From NCBI GenBank assembly GCA_052148715.1, contig JBKQHQ010000165.1, forward strand, positions 1 through 52,574: 52,574 bases of DNA, in the 5' to 3' direction. The DNA comes from JBKQHQ01 sp052148715. Its GTDB lineage: Bacteria; Pseudomonadota; Alphaproteobacteria; Rhizobiales; Xanthobacteraceae. The notes under the pieces were generated by a model. That model had not been told where the DNA came from. It searched no databases and worked only from the letters and a program-made list of their open reading frames with translations. The position numbers and the translations under genes are program-made. Shown one piece after another: positions 8,243 to 16,116 of this stretch. How positions within the stretch are numbered: the first letter of the stretch is position 1; the number at the start of each line of letters is the position of its first letter.

Positions 8243-9777
8243 TGAGTATCACCGGCGCCGGATCGAACGCCGCGGCCATGATTCAGGCCGTCACTAACAT
8301 GAACAACCAGCTTAACTCCCTCAGCCAAGAGCTCAGCACCGGGCAGAAGGCGGCCACCTATTCCGGGCTGCAGGCGCAGTCGGGCTTGACCGTCGGTCTC
8401 AATGCACAGCTCTCCGCCATCAATGGCTACAGCAACACTATTCAAACCGTCGGAACCACGCTCACCATCGCGCAATCGGCCCTGACTGAGATCTCGAATT
8501 TGGGGAACACGGTGCAGCAATCGGTGGCGCAAACGGGATCCTCGCCGTTCACTCTGGACAATAGCGGGCAGACGACGCAACAGGAGGCCGCGGCTTCTCA
8601 GCTTGGTGAAATCCTCAGCTCGCTCAACAGCCAAGTTGGCACCGGGACGTATATCTTTTCGGGCAGCGCGACGAATCAGCCTTCCGTCGCCAGCGCCAAC
8701 GAAATCCTGAACGGCAACGGTGCCGCCGCCGGCCTCGTTCAGGTGATTTCTGAGCGCAGCCAGGCCGACCTCGGCGCCAATGGCCTCGGCCGTCTGGTGA
8801 TCCCGGCCGCCGTCGGCACGACCGTTTCGATCAACGAAGACGTGGCCGGCTCCCCGTTCGGATTCAAGCTTGCCGGCGTGACCTCGACGCTGACCGGGGC
8901 TACCGTCACGGGGCCCAGCGGCTCGCCCAACACGATCTCCGTCAATCTGACATCCAATCCGAACAACGGCGACACTATTGAGTTCGACCTAAACCTTCCC
9001 GACGGGACGAGCACGACGCTGACGCTCCAAGCGACCACCTCGGCGACGCCGACGGCAAACCAGTTCACGATTGGAACGACCGCGGCGGCGACCGCAACCA
9101 ATCTGCAAGCGGCGCTGACGACCGCCGTCGGCAACTTGGCGCAAACGACGCTGCGTCCGGCCTCGGCAATGGCTGCGGCGCAGAACTTTTTCGAATCGAC
9201 CCCGCCGCTACGGGTGCTACCCGGTCCGCCGGGGTTGCCCTCATTGGCGACAGCGACCACGCTGCAGAGCGGCACCAGTGCGAATACGGTGTTCTGGTAC
9301 ACGGGCGAGTCCGGGGCCACGCCGGCGCGTCAGACTGCGGTGGCGCAGGTTGGCCCGTCGACGACAATCGACTACGGCATGCGCGCCAACGAGCCGGCGC
9401 TGGCCAACGTGGTGGCGAATGTCGCGGTGCTGGCTGCGGCCACCTATTCGCCGGCCGACCCGAATGCCCAGGCAAGCTATGACGGCCTTACCCAGCGGGT
9501 GGTGACGAACATGACCCAGCAACAGGGCGTGCAACAGGTCAGCGATATCGAGGCGGACCTGGCCAACGCGCAGATCACCTCGAAGAGCGCACAATCGGTC
9601 AATTCGCAGACGCAAAACACGGTCACCAATATGCTGCAGAACATCGACGGGATCTCGCAGGATCAGGTCGCTTCCGAGCTCCTGGCGCTGCAAACGAGCC
9701 TGCAGGCATCGCTGTCGACGACTGCGCGGTTGGCTGGGATCAGCTTGGTCAACTATCTCGCCGCGCCCGTGGGATAG
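8239..9777 (+). CDS. flgL: Hook-filament junction protein 3, FlgL
   Basis: 512 residues, flagellin-like. The N-terminal part has the D0/D1 pattern LNSLSQELSTGQKAATYSGL; the C-terminal part ends VASELLALQTSLQASLSTTARLAGISLVNYL. Between them, from about residue 165 to 310, is a domain beginning with DLGANGLGRLVIP that resembles the insert found in large rhizobial flagellins and FlgL proteins; it explains the length, well above the 300-350 residues of FlgL elsewhere. Start ATG overlaps the flgK stop; a second ATG follows immediately, so either may be used. Last gene of the hook operon; the next gene is convergent. Confidence 0.93.
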   Translation: MMSITGAGSNAAAMIQAVTNMNNQLNSLSQELSTGQKAATYSGLQAQSGLTVGLNAQLSAINGYSNTIQTVGTTLTIAQSALTEISNLGNTVQQSVAQTGSSPFTLDNSGQTTQQEAAASQLGEILSSLNSQVGTGTYIFSGSATNQPSVASANEILNGNGAAAGLVQVISERSQADLGANGLGRLVIPAAVGTTVSINEDVAGSPFGFKLAGVTSTLTGATVTGPSGSPNTISVNLTSNPNNGDTIEFDLNLPDGTSTTLTLQATTSATPTANQFTIGTTAAATATNLQAALTTAVGNLAQTTLRPASAMAAAQNFFESTPPLRVLPGPPGLPSLATATTLQSGTSANTVFWYTGESGATPARQTAVAQVGPSTTIDYGMRANEPALANVVANVAVLAAATYSPADPNAQASYDGLTQRVVTNMTQQQGVQQVSDIEADLANAQITSKSAQSVNSQTQNTVTNMLQNIDGISQDQVASELLALQTSLQASLSTTARLAGISLVNYLAAPVG

Positions 9778-9845
9778 CTCGCGCCGCTACGCGTTGGAAG
9801 GGTGCAGCCGAGGCAGCGAGCCGGCTTTGCTGCGGGTCTGCCGGT

Positions 9846-10901
9846 TCAGGCCGATTCGGCCAAGGATGTGGGAAGCGTATCCGCCGCGGGCTCGCCAGAA
9901 GTTTCGATCGGCACCCGGAAGCGGCGCCCCAGGCGCGCGAGTGCTGCCAATTCGGCGATCTGCAGCGACAGAACGCGGTCGCGGAAATAGGCGATCGTTT
10001 GTTCGAGGCCTTGCGCCAATGGCATCTGCGGTTCCCAGCGCAGCTTTTGCCGGGCCAGCGCGATGTCGGGCTTACGCTGCTTCGGCTCGTCCGTCGGCAG
10101 CGGCTTGAACGTCAGCTGGCTTGGCGAGCCGGTCAGCCGCAGAACCTCTGCCGCGAGCTCGAGCATCGTGACTTCGCCGGGATTTCCGATATTGACCGGT
10201 CCTGCGAATTCGTCCTCGGTCTGCATCAGCCGGACCAGCGCCTCGATGAGGTCGTCGACATAACAAAAGCTTCGAACCTGTGCACCGTCGCCGTCGATGG
10301 CGATGTCCTCGTCCTTGAGCGCCTGCACGATGAAGCTCGAGACCACCCGCCCGTCGCTCGGATGCATGCGGGGGCCGTAGGTGTCGAAGATGCGCGCGAC
10401 TTTGATCGGCACCGCGTGCCGGCGCCAGTAGTCGAAGAAGAGCGTTTCGGTGCAACGCTTCCCTTCGTCGTAGCAGGAGCGCACTGCGAGCGGATTGACG
10501 CGCCCCCAGGGGCTCTCCGGCTGCGGATGGAATTCGGGATCGCCGTAAACCTCGAAGCTCGAGGCCTGCAGGATCTTGGCGTTGACCCGCCTGGCGAGCT
10601 CAAGGGCGTTGATGGCACCGAGGACGCTGGTCTTGATCGTCAGCACGGCGTCGACTTGATCGTGAATGCGTGCGGCCGGGCAAGCCAGATTGTAGATCTC
10701 ATCGACCTCGACATGGAGGGGAAACGTGACGTCATGGCGCATCAGCTCGAAGCGCGGATTCTCCATGAGGTGCGCAACGTTCTCTTTGGCTCCAGTGGAA
10801 AAATTGTCGACGCAGAGTACATCGTGCCCCTCGGCAATGAGGCGCTCGCACAGATGCGAGCCCAGGAACCCGGCACCGCCCGTCACCAAGACTTTCTTCA
10901 C
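9846..10901 (-). CDS. NAD-dependent epimerase/dehydratase, UDP-glucuronate decarboxylase-like
   Basis: 351 residues, extended short-chain dehydrogenase family. Residues 7-14 give the NAD-binding TGGAGFLG; further matches to UDP-xylose synthases are YNLACPA (70-76), EVYGDPEFHPQPESPWG (117-133) and the catalytic YDEGKR with Tyr144 and Lys148. The usual STSEVYGDP reads SSFEVYGDP here, so the third catalytic position would be Ser115 and the next residue is Phe. The likely reaction is oxidation and decarboxylation of UDP-glucuronate to UDP-xylose, but another NDP-sugar is possible. Start is GTG with GGAGG seven bases upstream. It lies tail to tail with flgL and has a perfect CtrA-type box upstream. 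A role in surface or flagellin glycosylation is conceivable. Confidence 0.82.
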   Translation of the reverse strand: MKKVLVTGGAGFLGSHLCERLIAEGHDVLCVDNFSTGAKENVAHLMENPRFELMRHDVTFPLHVEVDEIYNLACPAARIHDQVDAVLTIKTSVLGAINALELARRVNAKILQASSFEVYGDPEFHPQPESPWGRVNPLAVRSCYDEGKRCTETLFFDYWRRHAVPIKVARIFDTYGPRMHPSDGRVVSSFIVQALKDEDIAIDGDGAQVRSFCYVDDLIEALVRLMQTEDEFAGPVNIGNPGEVTMLELAAEVLRLTGSPSQLTFKPLPTDEPKQRKPDIALARQKLRWEPQMPLAQGLEQTIAYFRDRVLSLQIAELAALARLGRRFRVPIETSGEPAADTLPTSLAESA

Positions 10902-11067
10902 GTCCGAGCCTCCGCAGTGAAACCGCTCAATCGGCTTTGGCCATTGCCCCCTGCATACCGGAGTTCATGGCATGATGGAGCGGGACGAACTGCCGATTGC
11001 GTCCTCGCCGCCGACCCCGAATGAAACCGCGCAATATTCAGGCGCAGTTGAACCTGAATAACTATAG

Positions 11068-11082
11068 TTAACACGGGTTTAA
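11068..11082. promoter_or_regulatory. CtrA-type box upstream of the sugar-nucleotide gene
   Basis: Perfect TTAA-N7-TTAA (spacer CACGGGT), 167 bp upstream of the gene starting at 10901 and in the only sizeable space (10902-11201) between it and lysR. The rest of this 300-bp space has no recognisable gene. The short palindrome AACTATAGTT (11060-11069) touches the box. Confidence 0.55.
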
Positions 11083-11201
11083 CGCGCGCCCGGCATCGGC
11101 GCGGAAAATTCGCTGGCCCGCTAGGACCAAAAGCGCTGCCGGTTCCCCTCCGCGAGGCACGCGGCCCCCTCCGCCAAGTCCGTATTCCCAAGTCGAGCAT
11201 T

Positions 11202-12134
11202 TCAAGTCGCCGCGGTTCGGCCGGCGCGAATCGTCTGAACGGCGAGCGCCGGTTGATCAACCCACGCAACTCGCATCGCTTCGGCCACCAACGCCCCGAC
11301 CGCCGGGGAATGCGGTCGTCCGCGCACGGTGACGAGCGAAACCTCGCGCCAGAACTCCGGCTCGATCAGGGGACGCGAGACGATGCCCGGATGATTGGCG
11401 CATAATTCCGGCATGAAACCGATCCCCAAGCCCGCCGCCGCCATGGCCAATATCCAGTCGTCGCGTTCGCTTTCGTAGATGGTTGGGCAGTCCACGCGCT
11501 GTTCGTCGAAGACTTGATCCGCCGGCCCGCCGTACTCGCAGTTGATTCGCGACAGATAGTCCTCGCCATCGAGGTCGCGCACGCGCACCGTTGGCCTCCC
11601 GGCCAGCCGGTGTTGCGGATGCATGACGATTACGAATTGCTCGCGAAAGAGCGGCAGATAGTGCAACTGCTCGCTCGGCGGAGCCATCGGCGTGGCATAA
11701 ATGGCGACTTCCAGTTCTCCGGCGAGCAGTCTGTCCTGGAGTTTCGCAGCGGCGGCGTCCAGCAATTGTAACGCCACTCCCGGATGCCGGGTTCGCACGG
11801 CGCGCACGAGATCAAGCAGTAGGCCGGGCGCAATCGTGCACATCAGGCCCAGCCGAAGCGTCGTCTTCTTCAAGCGAATGAAATCCTGCGCGTGTTTTCT
11901 GGCGCTCTCGGCGCCCTTGTAAATCTGTTCCAGATAAGGAAAGACGGTGCGGCCAAGCTCGGAAAGATGCGTGTGGGCACGCTCGCGGTGAAATAGAGGG
12001 CCGCCGAATTCCTGCTCGAGCTTCCTTATGGCGCGCGTCAGCGATGGCTGGGCCACGTTGCAGCGCTCCGCGGCCCGCGTGAAATTCAGCTCTTCGCACA
12101 AGGCGAAGAAGTATCGTACCTCATGCATCTCCAT
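11202..12134 (-). CDS. LysR-family transcriptional regulator
   Basis: 310 residues from MEMHEVRYFFALCEELNFTRAAERC; a GTG at 12161 would add nine residues and cannot be excluded. The first 60 residues are the winged helix-turn-helix (AAERCNVAQPSLTRAIRKLEQEFGG), the rest a LysR ligand-binding domain with the typical GLGIGFMPE block near the end. LysR proteins of this arrangement usually regulate the divergent neighbour, here the cupin-MFS operon beginning 230 bp away. A candidate operator ATAG-N7-CTAT lies at 12249. The ligand is unknown. Confidence 0.9.
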   Translation of the reverse strand: MEMHEVRYFFALCEELNFTRAAERCNVAQPSLTRAIRKLEQEFGGPLFHRERAHTHLSELGRTVFPYLEQIYKGAESARKHAQDFIRLKKTTLRLGLMCTIAPGLLLDLVRAVRTRHPGVALQLLDAAAAKLQDRLLAGELEVAIYATPMAPPSEQLHYLPLFREQFVIVMHPQHRLAGRPTVRVRDLDGEDYLSRINCEYGGPADQVFDEQRVDCPTIYESERDDWILAMAAAGLGIGFMPELCANHPGIVSRPLIEPEFWREVSLVTVRGRPHSPAVGALVAEAMRVAWVDQPALAVQTIRAGRTAAT

Positions 12135-12248
12135 CGGCAATGCCGGCCGACCGTTTGCCACGCCTGGGCAAAATAGTCGACCAAATTGGTGGCCGCCTCA
12201 CAAAATCGTTTTACCAAATCGCCATGGAAGCGAAGGCCTCAAAATTCC

Positions 12249-12263
12249 ATAGCGAGCGGCTAT
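12249..12263. promoter_or_regulatory. Putative LysR operator between lysR and cupin
   Basis: ATAGC-N5-GCTAT is a perfect interrupted palindrome that fits the T-N11-A rule of LysR binding sites. It lies in the 230-bp divergent space, with another small palindrome, ACCAA-A-TTGGT, at 12180-12190. Binding is inferred. Confidence 0.45.
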
Positions 12264-12364
12264 CGAATTGGCAGCCAAACGGTAGTTCCGTTCTCTCTCA
12301 CGTTGACCGATCTTGCGGTCCGGCCGGCGCTGCACGAGCGGCCGAGACCTCGGCAATGTAGGAT

Positions 12365-12859
12365 ATGTCAATGACCACGAGTTTGCGCGTCTCGAACCCA
12401 ATTGGGCTCTTCATGCTGGCCGCCTGTGCGCTGCCACTCATGCTCACCGCGGCCTCGGCCAGCGATTGCCCTGCGGACAAGGTGGGCGCCGACGGGATGA
12501 AACCGGGACCGATGAAGCCGTCCGGACTCACCGACACGGTGATCGCGTCGATTGATCTCACGCCGCGCGGCACCGGGTTCAACGGCTACAAGATGCGCAT
12601 ACGCAAGCTTGTTGTCGAGCCCGGCGGTATCGTTCCCTGGCACAGCCATGAAGCTCGTCCGGCGAACATCTACATCATCTCGGGTGCAATTACGGAATAC
12701 CGCAGCACCTGCTCGGTGCCGATCAAGCACAAGGCGGGGGACGTAACCTCGGAATTCGGTGCGCTGGCGCATTGGTGGAGGAACAACACGCGTCGACGCA
12801 CGGTGCTCATCTCGGCCGATCTCCTGGCGCCCGAGATGAAGCCCGAGGAAAGCATGTAA
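12365..12859 (+). CDS. Secreted single-domain cupin protein
   Basis: 164 residues. A signal peptide is clear (GLFMLAACALPLMLTAASAS, cleavage near residue 33), so the protein is periplasmic. The body has a cupin metal-binding pattern, WHSHEARPANIYIISGAITEY, with two His and a Glu, followed by the second cupin motif around GDVTSEFGALAHWW. Cupins bind a metal and act as small-molecule binders or dioxygenases; the substrate is not evident. It diverges from lysR and is followed by an MFS transporter and a decayed dehydrogenase, consistent with a small-molecule detoxification or uptake group. The ATG at 12365 has only a weak ribosome site (AGGA); a second ATG lies six bases on. Confidence 0.8.
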   Translation: MSMTTSLRVSNPIGLFMLAACALPLMLTAASASDCPADKVGADGMKPGPMKPSGLTDTVIASIDLTPRGTGFNGYKMRIRKLVVEPGGIVPWHSHEARPANIYIISGAITEYRSTCSVPIKHKAGDVTSEFGALAHWWRNNTRRRTVLISADLLAPEMKPEESM

Positions 12860-12975
12860 CCTCGGCGTCGAGGCGAGCGAAATGACCTTTACGGGTGCGC
12901 TCGCCGGATCGTCCGGCAAATGCGCCTTGGTCGGGTCGAGTGGTGCTCGGGACTACGGCGGGCGAGAAGAAGACG

Positions 12976-14205
12976 ATGGCGATGATGGCTACGGCGTCGG
13001 CAACGGTCCGCGCGGCGTCGACACGCCTCCTCGTCATTGGCCTGATCAGCTTTTTGACGCTTGTCGATCTGTTTGCCGCGCAGGCGATCTTGCCGTCACT
13101 CGTGCAAGTCTATCACACGACCCCGGCGATGATGGGGTTCGCCGTCAACGCAAGCACGATCGGCATGGCGGTGGCCGGCGTGATCGTCGCCCTGTTCGTC
13201 CGACATCTCGATCGCCGACGCGGCATTTGGATAAGCCTCACACTCTTGGCCGTGCCGACCTCGCTGTTGGCGACGGCGCCCGACCTCACGGTTTTCATGG
13301 TGCTGCGGGTGGCCCAAGGCCTCTGCATGTCCACGGCGTTCACCCTGACGATGGCTTATTTGGCAGAGCAATCGAGCGCGGAGGACACGGCCAGCGCACT
13401 TGCGGCGTACATCACCGGCAATGTTGCTAGCAACTTATTCGGCCGCGTCATGTCGGCGGCGGTGACCGATTATCTCGGATTGCAAGCCAATTTCTATCTA
13501 TTCGCGATACTCAATTTGGCCGGAGCGGTGCTTGTCTATTTCAGCTTGAAGCAAACCACGCCGATGCGAGCGATGACCAAAACCGCAGGCTCTGCTATTG
13601 CGGTCTGGCAGGAGCATCTGAGTAATCCGGCGCTGCGGGCGAGCTTTGCGGTCGGCTTTCTTATTCTTTTTGCATTCATTGGCACATTCACCTACGTCAA
13701 TTTCGTGCTTGTGCGGGCACCGATCTCGCTGTCCGCGATGTCGATTGGCTTGATCTATTTCGTCTTCATTCCGGCGGCGTTAACCACGCCTCTGGCCGGA
13801 CATGCGGCGCGGCGGATTGGGACACGCCCTGCCTTTTGGGGAGCCTGCCTGGCGGCGCTCGCTGGCCTCCCTCTGTTGTTGTCCACGCAGTTGGAGCAAG
13901 TTCTGATTGGGCTCGCGGTGGTCGGCGCGGGTACGTTCTTCGCCCAAGCCGTCGCAACCGGCTTCGTCGGCCGAGCGGCGACCGCGGATCGCGCGGCGGC
14001 GAGCGGAATCTATCTGGCTTGCTACTATTTCGGCGGCGTCGCCGGCAGCGCGCTGTTGGGCCAAGTGTTCGAGCATCTCGGATGGGCAGCGTGCGTCGGG
14101 GCAATCGGCCTATCGCTGCTGCTGGCTGCGATCTTGGCGGCCGGCATGAACCTTTCGTCCTCGCCGGCGACGGCATACCGTAGTTCAACAACGGAAGAGC
14201 AATGA
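12976..14205 (+). CDS. MFS transporter, YnfM-like
   Basis: 409 residues with about twelve hydrophobic segments, an inner-membrane major facilitator. The motif between segments 2 and 3 reads VRHLDRRRGIW, a variant of the MFS signature, and AEQSSAEDTASALAAYITGNVASNLFGR resembles the YnfM/arabinose-efflux group. The chosen ATG (12976) follows AGAAGAAG; a frame beginning at 12895 would add a polar stretch without conservation. It is probably cotranscribed with the cupin, 116 bp upstream. Its stop codon overlaps the start of a dehydrogenase remnant (ATGATGA), so an intact operon once continued further. Substrate unknown. Confidence 0.88.
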   Translation: MAMMATASATVRAASTRLLVIGLISFLTLVDLFAAQAILPSLVQVYHTTPAMMGFAVNASTIGMAVAGVIVALFVRHLDRRRGIWISLTLLAVPTSLLATAPDLTVFMVLRVAQGLCMSTAFTLTMAYLAEQSSAEDTASALAAYITGNVASNLFGRVMSAAVTDYLGLQANFYLFAILNLAGAVLVYFSLKQTTPMRAMTKTAGSAIAVWQEHLSNPALRASFAVGFLILFAFIGTFTYVNFVLVRAPISLSAMSIGLIYFVFIPAALTTPLAGHAARRIGTRPAFWGACLAALAGLPLLLSTQLEQVLIGLAVVGAGTFFAQAVATGFVGRAATADRAAASGIYLACYYFGGVAGSALLGQVFEHLGWAACVGAIGLSLLLAAILAAGMNLSSSPATAYRSSTTEEQ

Positions 14206-14378
14206 TGAGCGTGCAACCAAGCACAACGCAAGCGACTGCGCGGCCTCTCCGGTTCGCGGGCAAGTCGGCGATCATCAGCGTCTCGACCGGTGGCATTGGG
14301 CTCGGCATCGCCCGCGCGGCGGCGGAATCGGGCGCAAATGTGATGCTGAACGGGCTCGGCCAGCCTGACGAAATCTAG
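14202..14378 (+). pseudogene. Remnant of a short-chain dehydrogenase (3-hydroxybutyrate dehydrogenase-like)
   Basis: A 58-codon frame whose start overlaps the MFS stop. Residues from about 18 on (FAGKSAIIS..STGGIGLGIARAAAESGANVMLNGLG) match the N-terminal Rossmann part of D-3-hydroxybutyrate dehydrogenases, which continue for another 200 residues. The frame ends in TAG just after this segment and the rest of the gene is absent. The first glycine of the NAD-binding TGxxxGxG is also lost (SVSTGGIG). A palindromic repeat unit begins 79 bp downstream, close to the break. Too short to be active. Confidence 0.75.
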
Positions 14379-14456
14379 CGCACGCGCCGGTGAGTCCTTC
14401 TGACTCAGTAAGACCAGCGCATGTTACGGCGAAGCCTGGCCTCGAGCTTGTTCACA

Positions 14457-14542
14457 GCAAGTCGGATGTTTCCGACTTGCGAATGATCAAAATGAGGAAC
14501 TCGGGAACACCCGAGTTCCTGCGGCGGATGCACGTCCGCCGC
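14457..14542. repeat. Three consecutive perfect hairpins (REP/mosaic-type element)
   Basis: Within 86 bp there are three perfect inverted repeats: arms of 10 bp at 14457-14466/14471-14480 (loop TGTT), 11 bp at 14495-14505/14510-14520 (loop AACA) and 8 bp at 14521-14528/14535-14542 (loop TGCACG). They lie between the dehydrogenase remnant and the patatin gene and code for nothing recognisable. This looks like a small dispersed palindromic element of the kind common in Bradyrhizobium-type genomes; that assignment is inference. Confidence 0.75.
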
Positions 14543-14587
14543 TACGAACCTGCGCCAATGAACAATTCGAAGAGGAGGAGGGCACCA

Positions 14588-15745
14588 ATGACGAACGGCG
14601 AGGCGACGGCCAAGGCGGTGTCCGGTCTCGATCGGAAGGTGCTGGGACAGGTGGTCTTGGTGTTGCAAGGCGGCGGCGCGCTCGGCGCCTATCAGGCCGG
14701 CGTCTACCAGGCTCTCCACGAGACCGGCATCGAGCCGGACTGGGTGATCGGCACCTCCATCGGCGCGATCAATGCAAGCCTCATCGCCGGCAATCCGCCG
14801 CAAGCCCGACTGACTCAGTTGCGCGAATTCTGGCTTCGCGTCAGGCACCCTCCGTTGGCGCAAATGGCCGGCGCCGCACCTTGGTTCGGGGCGTGGGCTG
14901 CCAATGCCATGACCATCTCGGCCGGTGTGCCTGGCTTCTTTGCGCCGAATCCCTGGGCGTTAGCGGGCGTGCATGTCCCGCTCGGGTCGGAGGCCGCCGG
15001 CTACTATTCGACCAAGCCGCTCGAGCACACGCTGGCGGAACTGACCGACGCGAAGCTCCTCAACGCCGGAAGCCCGCGATTGACCGTCGGCGCTGCAAAT
15101 GTGCGGACCGCCGAGATGCGGTATTTCGACAGCCGCGACATGCCGCTCACGATCAAGCATGTCATGGCATCGGGGGCCTTGCCGCCCGCGTTTCCCGCGG
15201 TCCGCATCGACGACGAACTCTATTGGGACGGCGGAGTTCTTTCCAACACGCCGGTCGAAGCGGTCTTCGACGATAACCCGCGCCGCAGCGGGGTGATCTT
15301 CGCCGTCCACATGTGGAGCCCGAATGGACCCGAGCCGGACAGCATCTCGAAGGTCTTGGCGAGGCAAAAGGATTTGCAGTATTCGAGCCGCTCCGCCGCG
15401 CACATCGCCCGACAGAAGCAGCTGCATAAGCTGCGCCACGTCATCAGCGAGCTTGCGGGGAAGCTCCCACCGGACATGCGGGAATCCGCCGAGGTGCGCG
15501 CGCTCGCCGCCTATGGCTGCGTGACCAGAATGCATGTGGTGCGCCTCCTCTCACCCCCGTTGGCGGGCGAGGACCATTCGAAAGACATCGATTTCAGTCC
15601 GGGCGGCATCCGCTTCCGTTGGGAGGCAGGCTACGCCGACACGATGCGCGTGCTGCAGCAGGCGCCGTGGACCCGTCAGTTCGACCCGTTGGAAGGCTTC
15701 ATCCTGCACGAGGCCGAAGCGGGTCGGATGACGTTCGAGGGGTAG
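14588..15745 (+). CDS. Patatin-like phospholipase
   Basis: 385 residues. All patatin landmarks are present: oxyanion loop GGGALGAYQAG at 28-38, nucleophile motif GTSIG at 55-59 (Ser57), and the Asp-Gly pair of the catalytic dyad at 214-215 in YWDGGVLSNTP. The C-terminal third resembles the DUF3734 extension found in rhizobial members. These enzymes hydrolyse acyl esters of phospholipids or neutral lipids. The start was set at 14588 because AGGAGGAGGG precedes it; the frame is open back to 14390 but runs through the hairpin repeats. In relatives this gene is often next to 3-hydroxybutyrate dehydrogenase, of which only a stump remains here. Confidence 0.9.
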   Translation: MTNGEATAKAVSGLDRKVLGQVVLVLQGGGALGAYQAGVYQALHETGIEPDWVIGTSIGAINASLIAGNPPQARLTQLREFWLRVRHPPLAQMAGAAPWFGAWAANAMTISAGVPGFFAPNPWALAGVHVPLGSEAAGYYSTKPLEHTLAELTDAKLLNAGSPRLTVGAANVRTAEMRYFDSRDMPLTIKHVMASGALPPAFPAVRIDDELYWDGGVLSNTPVEAVFDDNPRRSGVIFAVHMWSPNGPEPDSISKVLARQKDLQYSSRSAAHIARQKQLHKLRHVISELAGKLPPDMRESAEVRALAAYGCVTRMHVVRLLSPPLAGEDHSKDIDFSPGGIRFRWEAGYADTMRVLQQAPWTRQFDPLEGFILHEAEAGRMTFEG

Positions 15746-15749
15746 CCGA

Positions 15750-16100
15750 TTAGGCCTTCTTCGGACCCGGCGCGTATTCCGCCCGTAACGGCGTGAAGAT
15801 ATCGAGGTTGAGGACCGGCTCATCGCCGACCACCTCGCCCCAATGCTCGACATTGGGCGGAATCTGCAGCAGGCCGCCTGGCCCGACCACGTGGCTTTCT
15901 GTGCCGAGGTGAAAGCGGATGTGGCCGGCGAGGATATAGACGATCTGCTCATAGCTGTGACTGTGCGGCCGCGGCTCGTGGTTCGGCATCAAACGATGCA
16001 GCGCGAGGGTCGCGCCTTCGCCCGAGAAGGCCTTGCGTTCGACGCCCGGGCGCACCGGCGTCCAGGGAATGGAATTCCAGTCGATCTTGTGCACGTCCAT
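15750..16100 (-). CDS. Cytoplasmic cupin-domain protein
   Basis: 116 residues, a single cupin barrel without signal peptide. Metal-binding motif 1 reads RPHSHSYEQIVYILAGHIRFHLG (HxH, then Glu) and motif 2 is around VGPGGLLQIPPNVEHWGEV (final His). A good ribosome site (GGAGGAACTGAC) precedes the ATG. It lies 16 bp behind livH and is the last gene of the iclR-hyu-liv operon, so it may bind or convert the compound imported by that transporter. Exact function unknown. Confidence 0.82.
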   Translation of the reverse strand: MDVHKIDWNSIPWTPVRPGVERKAFSGEGATLALHRLMPNHEPRPHSHSYEQIVYILAGHIRFHLGTESHVVGPGGLLQIPPNVEHWGEVVGDEPVLNLDIFTPLRAEYAPGPKKA

Positions 16101-16116
16101 GTCAGTTCCTCCTTCG

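Noticed and set aside
8739..9693. Minus-strand frames opposite flgL
   Set aside because: Antisense shadows; flgL is certain from both termini.
14390..14587. N-terminal extension of the patatin-like protein
   Set aside because: It would translate through the three hairpins; the start at 14588 has a strong ribosome site and family-typical length.
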